From positions 62,001 to 126,000 of the forward strand of contig CAZSEX010000001.1 in the NCBI GenBank assembly GCA_964606065.1: a DNA stretch of 64,000 nt, given 5' to 3'. Below the pieces are notes generated by a model that was given only the letters and a program-made list of their open reading frames with translations, had not been told where the DNA came from and searched no databases. The stretch is from JAFGHJ01 sp964606065. Its GTDB lineage: Bacteria; Hydrothermota; UBA3072. Positions 16,386 through 23,783 of the stretch are shown here, one piece after another. Within the stretch, counting starts at the first letter, position 1. Each line of letters begins with the position of its first letter. A program made the translations under genes and the position numbers.

Positions 16386-19300
16386 ATGAATATGTTAAAA
16401 CGTTTTTTAATAGTGTCTTTAGTTTGTAGTATAAGTTTAATAGCAAAAACCGACGGGACCACGGGGCTTCCTCTCGGCGGCATCGGTACGGGCGCGGTAA
16501 AGTATGCCGCTTCAAGCGGGACTTTTGCCGCGAATTTCCGCACTCCCACAAGAGACGGCGATTATGATCCTTTATCTGAAACACAGTTTCAGGTTTTTAT
16601 ACAGAGAGGAGATTCAATATTAACGGATGATTTATTGGAAGCTTATCAAACCGGCGGGAGGGTGGATGACAACGCGATTTTTCCCCTGCATCGGGTAAAT
16701 TTCGGGGAACTAAACGACGTCTCCGTGGAGATGACGGCTTACATGCCGTACTATCCCGATTCTGTCCCCATGATGCTGCATCCCTGCGCGATGTTTGAAT
16801 TCGAAGTCGAAAATTTAGAAAGTGACTCGGTAACCGTCGCCTTAGCTTTTAAAATTGAAACGCCTGCTGTTCCGGCGGCTATACCCGATACCGGTTTTAC
16901 GGCAAACGACGCGTCTCTGGAACTTTGTCTGATTGGCGATTTTCCGGAAAGCGAAGGCGTTCTTAGTTACGGAAACGATAACGGATTCTTTACGGACGGA
17001 TTATGCGATAACAATCTTTCAGGCAACACAAACCGCCTATCTTTAAGAATCCAAATGGCTGCTTCCGAAATAAAAAGGGCGCGTTTTATTCTTTCCTGGT
17101 ATCAACCGGATGAAGAGGAACATTACCGATACACCAACTATTGGGAGAATGCCAAAGAGGCAGGTATTTCTGCTCTCGTCAATTTTAACGCTTTTAAGGA
17201 TATCGATGAAGATTTAGTAAACCGCATGCGTAATTCCAATCTTCCGGATTGGCTGGTCAATCAGACTCTTAATTCGCTCGCCAACCTTGTAAATAATAGC
17301 GTATATTTTCAGGACGGACGTTACTGCCACACGGAAGGCATGTGGCATCCGGAGGGAACCATGGATCAGATGTGGCACGCGAGACAAATTTATACAATGA
17401 TAAATCCCGAACTTGCCTGGCGTGAACTGGAATGGTGGGCTCGGACACAGCATGTGGTCAGCTATGAAGGTCAAATCCATCACGATTTCGGAACGTATTT
17501 TAACTATGTGAGCTGGGACGACACGGAACATGAAGATTACCGCCCAATATACGAGTGGGTTGATCTAAACTGCGGTTTTATTATTTCTGTTTATGAAGTA
17601 TTTATAGCCACAGCGGACATTAACGAGCTTACATACTTCTGGGATTACGTAAAGAAAACGGGACAGCGTATTCTCGATCAGGTTGAATTGTATGGTAGCT
17701 CGGAATATCCCTATACTTTTGCGAATTCGCTGAGCACATACGACGCGGGCGGTAATTCACAGGCTTACAATACGGGATTATCTGTCGTGGTGTATCAGAT
17801 TATGATTCATCTGGCGGAAATTATGAGTGAACCGGATGTTAGAAACCTCTATCAAACCGCCCTGGATACTGTTGTAACTAATTTTGAAAGCAGATGGCTG
17901 GACAACACCTATCCCACGGGCAGTTATTGTGAAAGCGTTCTGGGTGGGCCATGGATTGCCAATTTTCTTAAGATGGGTCCCTTCTGGGAGAAACAAAAAC
18001 TAACTTATCTTTATAGTACTATTGTAAATTATTATGACCCTTTAAATCAAGGTATGGGTCTGCCCGGAGGATCTTATTCGGAATGGCAGCCCTATCTTGT
18101 GGGACATCTGGGAGGTTATTCCCTGCAAACCAGCAAAGACAACATGTGGTGGGCTCTGCAAAAGGATATGTACGACAGGAATTATCTCAACAGAAATCTT
18201 GTATTTAATCAACAACTCGGTATACCCCGGGAGGTTTCTTCCCCAACATGGATAGCCACAAGCACCAGCGGGGACGACCAGTACATAAGCATTCCTGTTC
18301 TCTGGCGCAACTATTACAATATTATCGGTTATCACTACAACAAATACTCAGAGGAACTGTGGCTCGAACCGATGCTTTTCGATTCTTTGAACCATCAACT
18401 GCAGGATGCCCTCGTGATTACTCCGGAAGGCTACGCTACCATAAGTTACGATGCCTATGGTGATTCTTATCAAAATCAGGAAATCGTTTTCACGCCTGAC
18501 CAAACGGTCGACGTTTCCGCTATATACGTCTGGGATTTATATGCCGATTCATTGAACGCGATAGACTTTGTAAGGGTAGAGGGTTTAGAAACAGACTATA
18601 TGCGTGAGGGAAGCGGAGACCTGGCTCAGCTTAAACTGGACTGGTCGGGAACGGTTACAACCGCCGGGATTACCATCCAAATAGAGGGTGAAGCTAAACC
18701 CGGTCCGGGCATTCCCGATCCGCCCGAAAATTTAGAAGCAGAAGTTTTAAATTCCAGCCAAATCCTTTTAACATGGAATTCTGTGGAAGGAGATATACTC
18801 GGGTATTATGTTGAAATCGATATGGGCGGAGGCTTTAAAACTCTAACGGCAACAACCGATACATTTTATCTGGAAACCGGCTTATTAGAATCGACCTCTT
18901 ACACCTACCGGGTTCGTTCATATAACATTGAAAACATCTCCGATCCGGGTAACGAAATAAATGCCACCACAAATGAAGGAGGAAACGGCGAAGTATTATA
19001 CGCTCTCAACGCCGGAGGAGATACTTATATATCATCGACAAGTGGAATAGAATATATAGACGATGAATCCACAGGATGGCTTTCCGGCGGTTCGACTTAT
19101 TCCACAACAAATGCTATCGGAGGCACCGAAGACGACGAACTCTATCAGACTGAACGCTACGGCAATTTCAGCTATTCGATACCTCTGGATAACGGATCTT
19201 ATGAAGTGGTATTTAAATTTGCCGAAATATATCAGGACGCTCAGGGCGCCCGCGTATTTCATGTAGATATGGAAGGAGAAAGGATTATTAGAAACTTAGA

Positions 19301-19733
19301 CCTCATTTTTCGTACCGACCGGTTTACCGCATACGATGTTGTTATGCCCGTAGATATAACCGACGGAGCACTTAATATCGGACTTATAAACGTAACGGAC
19401 AACGCGAAATTAAGCGCTCTGGAAATCAGAAGCCCATCAGGAGGATTGGAGGGCCTCACTAAAATCCCATCAGATTATTTCCTGGCACAGAATTACCCGA
19501 ATCCATTCAGCCCGGCTACGCGCATTAAGTACGGCTTGCCGAGAGCGGCTCATGTTCGCATAGGTCTCTATAATGTATCGGGTCAGAGAGTCAAGGTTCT
19601 CGTCGATGAGCAACAGGAAGCCGGATATCAATTTGTCGATTTTAACGCAAAAAGTCTCGCAAGCGGCATCTATTTCTATAAAATAGAAGCAAACGATTTT
19701 TCAAAGACAAAGAAAATGATTTTAGTTAAATAA
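16386..19733 (+). CDS. Secreted GH116-like glycosidase with FN3, malectin and type IX sorting domains
   Basis: A 1115-residue multidomain enzyme. After a short signal peptide comes TGLPLGGIGTG and RDGDYDP, typical of the N-terminal domain of the GBA2/GH116 glucosylceramidase family, then an alpha/alpha-barrel region to about residue 770 with EGMWHPEGTMDQMWHARQ and QAYNTGLSVVVYQ. A fibronectin type III domain (about 777-868), a malectin-like carbohydrate-binding domain (about 869-1020) and a C-terminal sorting domain (about 1024-1115, FLAQNYPNPFSPATRI to GIYFYKIEAND) follow. GH116 enzymes act on beta-glucosides, beta-xylosides or N-acetylglucosaminides; substrate is open. AAGGAAG precedes the ATG. 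The sorting domain predicts export through a T9SS-like route. Confidence 0.85.
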   Translation: MNMLKRFLIVSLVCSISLIAKTDGTTGLPLGGIGTGAVKYAASSGTFAANFRTPTRDGDYDPLSETQFQVFIQRGDSILTDDLLEAYQTGGRVDDNAIFPLHRVNFGELNDVSVEMTAYMPYYPDSVPMMLHPCAMFEFEVENLESDSVTVALAFKIETPAVPAAIPDTGFTANDASLELCLIGDFPESEGVLSYGNDNGFFTDGLCDNNLSGNTNRLSLRIQMAASEIKRARFILSWYQPDEEEHYRYTNYWENAKEAGISALVNFNAFKDIDEDLVNRMRNSNLPDWLVNQTLNSLANLVNNSVYFQDGRYCHTEGMWHPEGTMDQMWHARQIYTMINPELAWRELEWWARTQHVVSYEGQIHHDFGTYFNYVSWDDTEHEDYRPIYEWVDLNCGFIISVYEVFIATADINELTYFWDYVKKTGQRILDQVELYGSSEYPYTFANSLSTYDAGGNSQAYNTGLSVVVYQIMIHLAEIMSEPDVRNLYQTALDTVVTNFESRWLDNTYPTGSYCESVLGGPWIANFLKMGPFWEKQKLTYLYSTIVNYYDPLNQGMGLPGGSYSEWQPYLVGHLGGYSLQTSKDNMWWALQKDMYDRNYLNRNLVFNQQLGIPREVSSPTWIATSTSGDDQYISIPVLWRNYYNIIGYHYNKYSEELWLEPMLFDSLNHQLQDALVITPEGYATISYDAYGDSYQNQEIVFTPDQTVDVSAIYVWDLYADSLNAIDFVRVEGLETDYMREGSGDLAQLKLDWSGTVTTAGITIQIEGEAKPGPGIPDPPENLEAEVLNSSQILLTWNSVEGDILGYYVEIDMGGGFKTLTATTDTFYLETGLLESTSYTYRVRSYNIENISDPGNEINATTNEGGNGEVLYALNAGGDTYISSTSGIEYIDDESTGWLSGGSTYSTTNAIGGTEDDELYQTERYGNFSYSIPLDNGSYEVVFKFAEIYQDAQGARVFHVDMEGERIIRNLDLIFRTDRFTAYDVVMPVDITDGALNIGLINVTDNAKLSALEIRSPSGGLEGLTKIPSDYFLAQNYPNPFSPATRIKYGLPRAAHVRIGLYNVSGQRVKVLVDEQQEAGYQFVDFNAKSLASGIYFYKIEANDFSKTKKMILVK

Positions 19734-19754
19734 AATACACTGAATCATATATCT

Positions 19755-20825
19755 TTATCTGATAATCAGAAGTTTTTTAGTCCCCGTGAACGAAGCGGTT
19801 TGCATTCGACAGAGATAGATACCGGAAGGAATATCTTTGGGCGTCCACTGCACCGTATGTCTCCCCCGTTGGAACTTTGCTTCGACTATGATATCCACCG
19901 GTTGCCCAAGGATGTTTAACACGTCGATTGTAACTCTTGAAGCTTTTGGAAGGTCGAATTCAATAAAGGTTTTATCTGAGAATGGATTCGGGTAACTGAG
20001 AAAAGATATTCCCGGAATAGTCGAGTTTTCCTCAATGCCCGCGCCGCTTGTTAACTCGATGGTACCAAACCCGTCGGCGTTAATCCAGTGGTTGTTGTAT
20101 TCTTCTTCAGGAACCCAGACAGAACCGAAAAAGTTGTCACGTGTTTTAGGTTCTTCCTCAGGATCGTCGTTGTCGCAGTATGCCAGGGAGAGCCCTGAAA
20201 TTTTGCCTTCGGATAGGTCCACCCTGGATGCTTCCGGATTGCTGTTATCATAGGTGTCATCGTAAACCGCAAGGGAAAATTCCCAGGTGTACTGATTTCC
20301 GGTTTTCTTCATCGCTAAATCCGGAAAATGAGAAGCGTAGTTCACTGTAGTCACCGGCCCGGTCATATCGCATACTACAAAATCATTGTTAACTTCGCCT
20401 TCTTCGGGAGCATCGACCACAATATGATAGGCAAACGCGTTTTCTGTATCTTCATAATTATGAACACCTCCGGACTTATCTTCATCTATAAAAACCTCCA
20501 CAATATCATAGTTATAATAATCACCGGGACCAAACTCATAGCCGTCGACGAAAACATCATCCGTAATTTCAACCAAAAAGTATAAGAGATTTTCTGATGA
20601 TGACCATATTATTTTATACTTGCCTGTATAATCATCCGCTCCCACCGAACCACCCCAGGGAATCCAGACTTGATCTATGGTTTGCCAGTCAACTTCAGCC
20701 CAGCACGCGTCTGTGCTATCTCCATTTATAGTTGGTGTATTTTCCGCCACATCCGGGGTTTTTACAGTGTCATCCTGAATTCTGAGATTAGGGCTTACGG
20801 CTGTCACAGAAAGTGTAAAGAACAT
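19755..20825 (-). CDS. CBM9-like carbohydrate-binding secreted protein with type IX sorting domain
   Basis: The body (about residues 25-235) matches the CBM9/DOMON-like fold: TINGDSTDACWAEVDW, KYKIIWSSSENLLYFLVEI, DIVEVFIDEDKSGG. The last 85 residues are a sorting domain (SFLSYPNPFSDKTFIEF to SGIYLCRMQT). The annotated ATG at 20825 leaves only FFTLSVTAVS as a leader. In frame upstream, a normal signal peptide (INTKQYFKFGIVSLSFMFF) begins at an ATT codon at 20873-20871, five bases after a perfect GGAGG. The true start is therefore probably the ATT, giving 372 residues. Likely binds plant or microbial polysaccharide at the cell surface. Confidence 0.83.
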   Translation of the reverse strand: MFFTLSVTAVSPNLRIQDDTVKTPDVAENTPTINGDSTDACWAEVDWQTIDQVWIPWGGSVGADDYTGKYKIIWSSSENLLYFLVEITDDVFVDGYEFGPGDYYNYDIVEVFIDEDKSGGVHNYEDTENAFAYHIVVDAPEEGEVNNDFVVCDMTGPVTTVNYASHFPDLAMKKTGNQYTWEFSLAVYDDTYDNSNPEASRVDLSEGKISGLSLAYCDNDDPEEEPKTRDNFFGSVWVPEEEYNNHWINADGFGTIELTSGAGIEENSTIPGISFLSYPNPFSDKTFIEFDLPKASRVTIDVLNILGQPVDIIVEAKFQRGRHTVQWTPKDIPSGIYLCRMQTASFTGTKKLLIIR

Positions 20826-21020
20826 AAAAGAAAGAGAAACAATCCCAAATTTGAAGTATTGTTTAGTATTAATTTTAGCCTCCTTTTTTTTAGGTGTAAA
20901 GCATCTTGATGCATTTACAATCTTTTTTTATGAGTATTTTTGTTTCTTTATTTATAAGCTTTTTTGTAAAAGTGTCAAGTGCCCGGGTTGCCTAAGATCA
21001 ATAGAATAAAATAACACAGT
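20826..21020. other. Gap between divergent-looking CBM9 leader and agmatinase end
   Basis: Contains the probable ATT start and GGAGG site of the CBM9 gene (20871-20883, minus strand) and an AT-rich stretch near 20930-20970. No gene or clear terminator seen. Confidence 0.4.
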
Positions 21021-21878
21021 TTAAATACAGAATTTATAGCTCAGTAATTTATATATTAACTTCGCCGCGAGAAAATCAGGCGCTTTGTTTTCGGTGGGAC
21101 AGAGTTCCACCACGTCGAACCCGATTAAATTCCTGTTTCTGCAGACTTCTTTAATAAACTTTATCGTCGTGTACCACTCTAAACCTCCCGGTTCCGGGGT
21201 TCCGGTGGATGGAACAACCGAGGGGTCGAAGACATCGAGGTCCAGAGAAATATAAACATTTTTGTTAAGTTTATCTACCGCTTTTTCTATCCATTCTTTG
21301 GAATTATAAATATCCGCCGCAAAAAACACGTTATCTTTTTTAATATTATCTAACTCGGATGAATCCATGCTTCTTATTCCAATCGAGATGATATTTTCCG
21401 TTATTTCTTTTGCTCTCGCCATGACGCAGGCGTGGCTGTATTTATTGCCTAAGTAAGAGTCTCTCATATCGGAATGCGCGTCGAGATGAAGGATTGAAAT
21501 ATCGTCATAATTTTCGTAATGAGCTTTTATGGAAGGAAGAGCAATAGTGTGTTCTCCCCCGAGAGTAATCACGAATTTACCGTCCTTTATAAAATCAGTA
21601 ACCCTGTTATAGACACACTCTATCATTTCTTCGGAACTGTTCGATAAAATTTCTTCTGAAGTGAATATCCCTTTTTTATATACCTCATAATCCGTTTCAA
21701 GGTCATAGAGTTCCATATTCATTGAGGCTTCAATTATCGCTCTCGGTCCCTTGTTCGAACCTTTAAGCCATGAACTTGTTTTATCAAAAGGAACCGGTAA
21801 AATGGCTATCTTTGAATCTTTGTAATTCATATATTCTTCGGGAAGGTTTCCAAAATTATAAGGAATCGATACAGCCAT
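21021..21878 (-). CDS. speB: Agmatinase (ureohydrolase family)
   Basis: A 285-residue binuclear manganese enzyme that should convert agmatine to putrescine and urea. Metal-ligand motifs are present: GGEHTIALP, LHLDAHSDMRD, and SLDLDVFDPSVVPSTGTPEPGG in pieces (LDLDVFDPSVVP, GTPEPGGLEW). A longer frame upstream only translates the neighbouring gene in another frame, so I use the ATG giving MAVSIPYNFGNLP, four bases after the arginine decarboxylase stop. Agmatine is supplied by that decarboxylase, so the pair forms a complete arginine-to-putrescine route. Confidence 0.95.
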   Translation of the reverse strand: MAVSIPYNFGNLPEEYMNYKDSKIAILPVPFDKTSSWLKGSNKGPRAIIEASMNMELYDLETDYEVYKKGIFTSEEILSNSSEEMIECVYNRVTDFIKDGKFVITLGGEHTIALPSIKAHYENYDDISILHLDAHSDMRDSYLGNKYSHACVMARAKEITENIISIGIRSMDSSELDNIKKDNVFFAADIYNSKEWIEKAVDKLNKNVYISLDLDVFDPSVVPSTGTPEPGGLEWYTTIKFIKEVCRNRNLIGFDVVELCPTENKAPDFLAAKLIYKLLSYKFCI

Positions 21879-21882
21879 AATA

Positions 21883-22425
21883 TTATAATATAAAAACGGC
21901 GGCAGCAAGAACGGTTGTCCAGAGACCGTCTTTATTCCCTCTTGCCGATTGACATATATTTCTCGTTTTAAATATATGTTCGCTTGCTTTATATACCTGT
22001 TTTCTTGCATCCCATGCCTGGTCGGGATCGAAAGGTATACCGAGAGTAGAGGCAAGCATGGTAGCCGCGAGATCTTCAGCGTATTCTCCGCTCTTTTTAG
22101 CGGTTTCTCCGAAAGCGTGGTGTTCCGATAAGTATCCGTAATTGTTTTTTGCCGAGGGTACTGCGACTCCGATAGCAGCAGACACGAGCCTGTTGGGTTC
22201 GTTTGAAGAATTTCTTGCCATAACGACAAAAGTGATTCCTCCCGGTTTTAATTGAGCAAGTCCTTTTTCTTTTGTGATTTCTTTACAGTGAGGCGGTAGA
22301 ATACTGGAAACGTTAACCAGGTTGCATTTTTCTATTCCGGCGTTTCGCAGCGCCAGCTCGAAGGAAGCGAGATTGTCTTTGTGTACGCCGACCCCCTTGG
22401 TAAAAAAAACTTTTTTTGGTATCAT
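21883..22425 (-). CDS. pdaD: Pyruvoyl-dependent arginine decarboxylase
   Basis: A 180-residue proenzyme that cleaves itself to create a pyruvoyl cofactor and decarboxylates arginine to agmatine. The self-cleavage motif NVSSILPP places the cut between Ser40 and Ser41. Other family blocks: FFTKGVGVHKDNLASFE, the catalytic region AAIGVAVP, and YLSEHHAFGET. This archaeal-type enzyme replaces PLP-dependent SpeA. It sits between the deoxyhypusine-synthase-family gene and agmatinase with gaps of 13 and 4 bases. Confidence 0.95.
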   Translation of the reverse strand: MIPKKVFFTKGVGVHKDNLASFELALRNAGIEKCNLVNVSSILPPHCKEITKEKGLAQLKPGGITFVVMARNSSNEPNRLVSAAIGVAVPSAKNNYGYLSEHHAFGETAKKSGEYAEDLAATMLASTLGIPFDPDQAWDARKQVYKASEHIFKTRNICQSARGNKDGLWTTVLAAAVFIL

Positions 22426-22438
22426 TTTTTTAACCCCC

Positions 22439-23461
22439 TTATTTATCTAACATCTTGTTGAATTCTTTTCCATTTCTTTTTTTCCAACTTCCCCTGTGGT
22501 AAACGTAACTCACAAGAAGAGGTAAAGCGATCGTTGCTTCGGAAAAAACCATTTGCTCCGACCCCTCATCGACTTTCCCCCATGAATGAGCTTCTTTCAG
22601 AGTCGAACCGGACAGCCCTCCGTCTCTTTCGTCGGCGACGGTTATCTGTATAGCGTATTTGTGCATATGCGCGTTTTCCCCCAGGATGTCGGCGGCAACG
22701 GTTACATCCTGAGCGAAATTTTTGGGGACTCCCCCTCCAATCATTACCAGTCCGGTTTCCCTAGAGTTAACCTTGACTTTAGTAAGCTCCAGAAAATCTT
22801 TCACTGAGTCTATAGAAACTTTTGCTTCGTTTTTTCGTTTCCATTGATGATAAATTAATCCGAAGCCTGCACTCGAGTCTGAAAAAGCGGGTACGAAAAT
22901 CGGAAGGTTTTTTTCATAAGCTATCCGAACCACCGAATTTTTACCTGTGTTCCTTTCTTTTAAATACTTTCCCATAAATTTAATAAATTCTCGGGATGAG
23001 TAGGGAACGGCTTCGAGATTATCCGCTATTTCCGATATAGTCATATCGCATATTCTCAATTGTTTTTCATCGATGTACGTGTCGTATATTCTGTCAATCA
23101 TTAATTTCATCAGTTCGTTATCGTCAATCTGTGGTGTTCCCTGAAAATGTTTAAATCCGAGAGCTTCTAAAAAATCCTGGTCGACAATTATAGCCCCTGT
23201 GGATACGATAACATCTATCATATTGTTTTCGATCATGTCGTATACGATTTTTTTAAGCCCCGCACTGAAGAGAGAACCAGCAAGGCAAAGGATTATAGAG
23301 CAATTCTCGTCTGATAGCATTCTATCGAAAATCTTCGCCGCTCGAGCCAGATTTCTTGACTGAAAAGCGGTTTTTTCAAACTGCTCGATTATGGGAGTAG
23401 AATCGAATTTTTTAATATCGATGTGCTTTATTTCTTTGCTTAAGTAGTGCTTCTTTTTCAT
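22439..23461 (-). CDS. Deoxyhypusine-synthase-family protein (bacterial DHS-like, possibly homospermidine synthase)
   Basis: A 340-residue NAD-dependent family member. Motifs: CLAGSLFSAGLKKIVYDMI, VSTGAIIVDQD, FVPAFSDSSAGFG, MIGGGVPKNFAQD and the active-site lysine in SWGKVDEGSEQMVF. Bacteria lack eIF5A, so true deoxyhypusine formation is unlikely; bacterial relatives (SpeY type) have been linked to homospermidine. First gene of an operon with pdaD and speB, which supply putrescine, fitting a polyamine aminobutyl-transfer role. I chose the ATG giving MKKKHYLSKEIKH, preceded by a GAGGGGG site, over a start 48 bases upstream. Confidence 0.88.
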   Translation of the reverse strand: MKKKHYLSKEIKHIDIKKFDSTPIIEQFEKTAFQSRNLARAAKIFDRMLSDENCSIILCLAGSLFSAGLKKIVYDMIENNMIDVIVSTGAIIVDQDFLEALGFKHFQGTPQIDDNELMKLMIDRIYDTYIDEKQLRICDMTISEIADNLEAVPYSSREFIKFMGKYLKERNTGKNSVVRIAYEKNLPIFVPAFSDSSAGFGLIYHQWKRKNEAKVSIDSVKDFLELTKVKVNSRETGLVMIGGGVPKNFAQDVTVAADILGENAHMHKYAIQITVADERDGGLSGSTLKEAHSWGKVDEGSEQMVFSEATIALPLLVSYVYHRGSWKKRNGKEFNKMLDK

Positions 23462-23500
23462 TTTTTTTATCGCCCCCTCGTATAAATAAATTAATGTTGC

Positions 23501-23528
23501 AATATACAAAAAAATACTCAGACGTCAA
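23501..23528 (-). promoter_or_regulatory. Promoter of the polyamine operon
   Basis: On the minus strand TTGACG (23528-23523) and TATATT (23506-23501) are separated by 16 bases, about 40 bases before the start codon. Confidence 0.55.
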
Positions 23529-23750
23529 GTGATAAACCTTTGAAAGTTTTGAACCACAAAGATTTCCTTTTTTATTTGGTTTTAATCTTGACATTTTAAA
23601 TGTTTTCGGGTAAATATTATGAATATATAAGAGAGGGAGAAAAAATTTTTATCTGGCACTGGGGTATAAGATGGTCAGATTTACTCATTATAATCTTTCT
23701 TGTGAAAATCTGTGTGATCTGTGGTTCGAATCGGGTGGTAGAATAGGTTC
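23529..23750. other. Intergenic region between the polyamine operon and alaS
   Basis: AT-rich, no gene seen. It contains scraps of a degenerate motif found in many gaps of this window (ACCACAAAGA near 23553, CTGTGTGATCTGTGGTTC at 23710-23727) and a lone TTGACA at 23590 without a well-placed -10 box. Confidence 0.4.
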
Positions 23751-23778
23751 TTGACAATAAAATAGACTTTATTATTAT
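23751..23778 (+). promoter_or_regulatory. Promoter of alaS, apparently leaderless
   Basis: TTGACA (23751-23756), 16 bases, TATTAT (23773-23778). The ATG at 23784 begins five bases after the -10 box and no Shine-Dalgarno sequence is present, so the message should start at or beside its start codon. Confidence 0.65.
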
Positions 23779-23783
23779 GAGCT

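Noticed and set aside
21879..22229. Upstream extension of the agmatinase frame by 117 residues
   Set aside because: This part is the decarboxylase gene read in another frame; the agmatinase family begins near the ATG at 21878.
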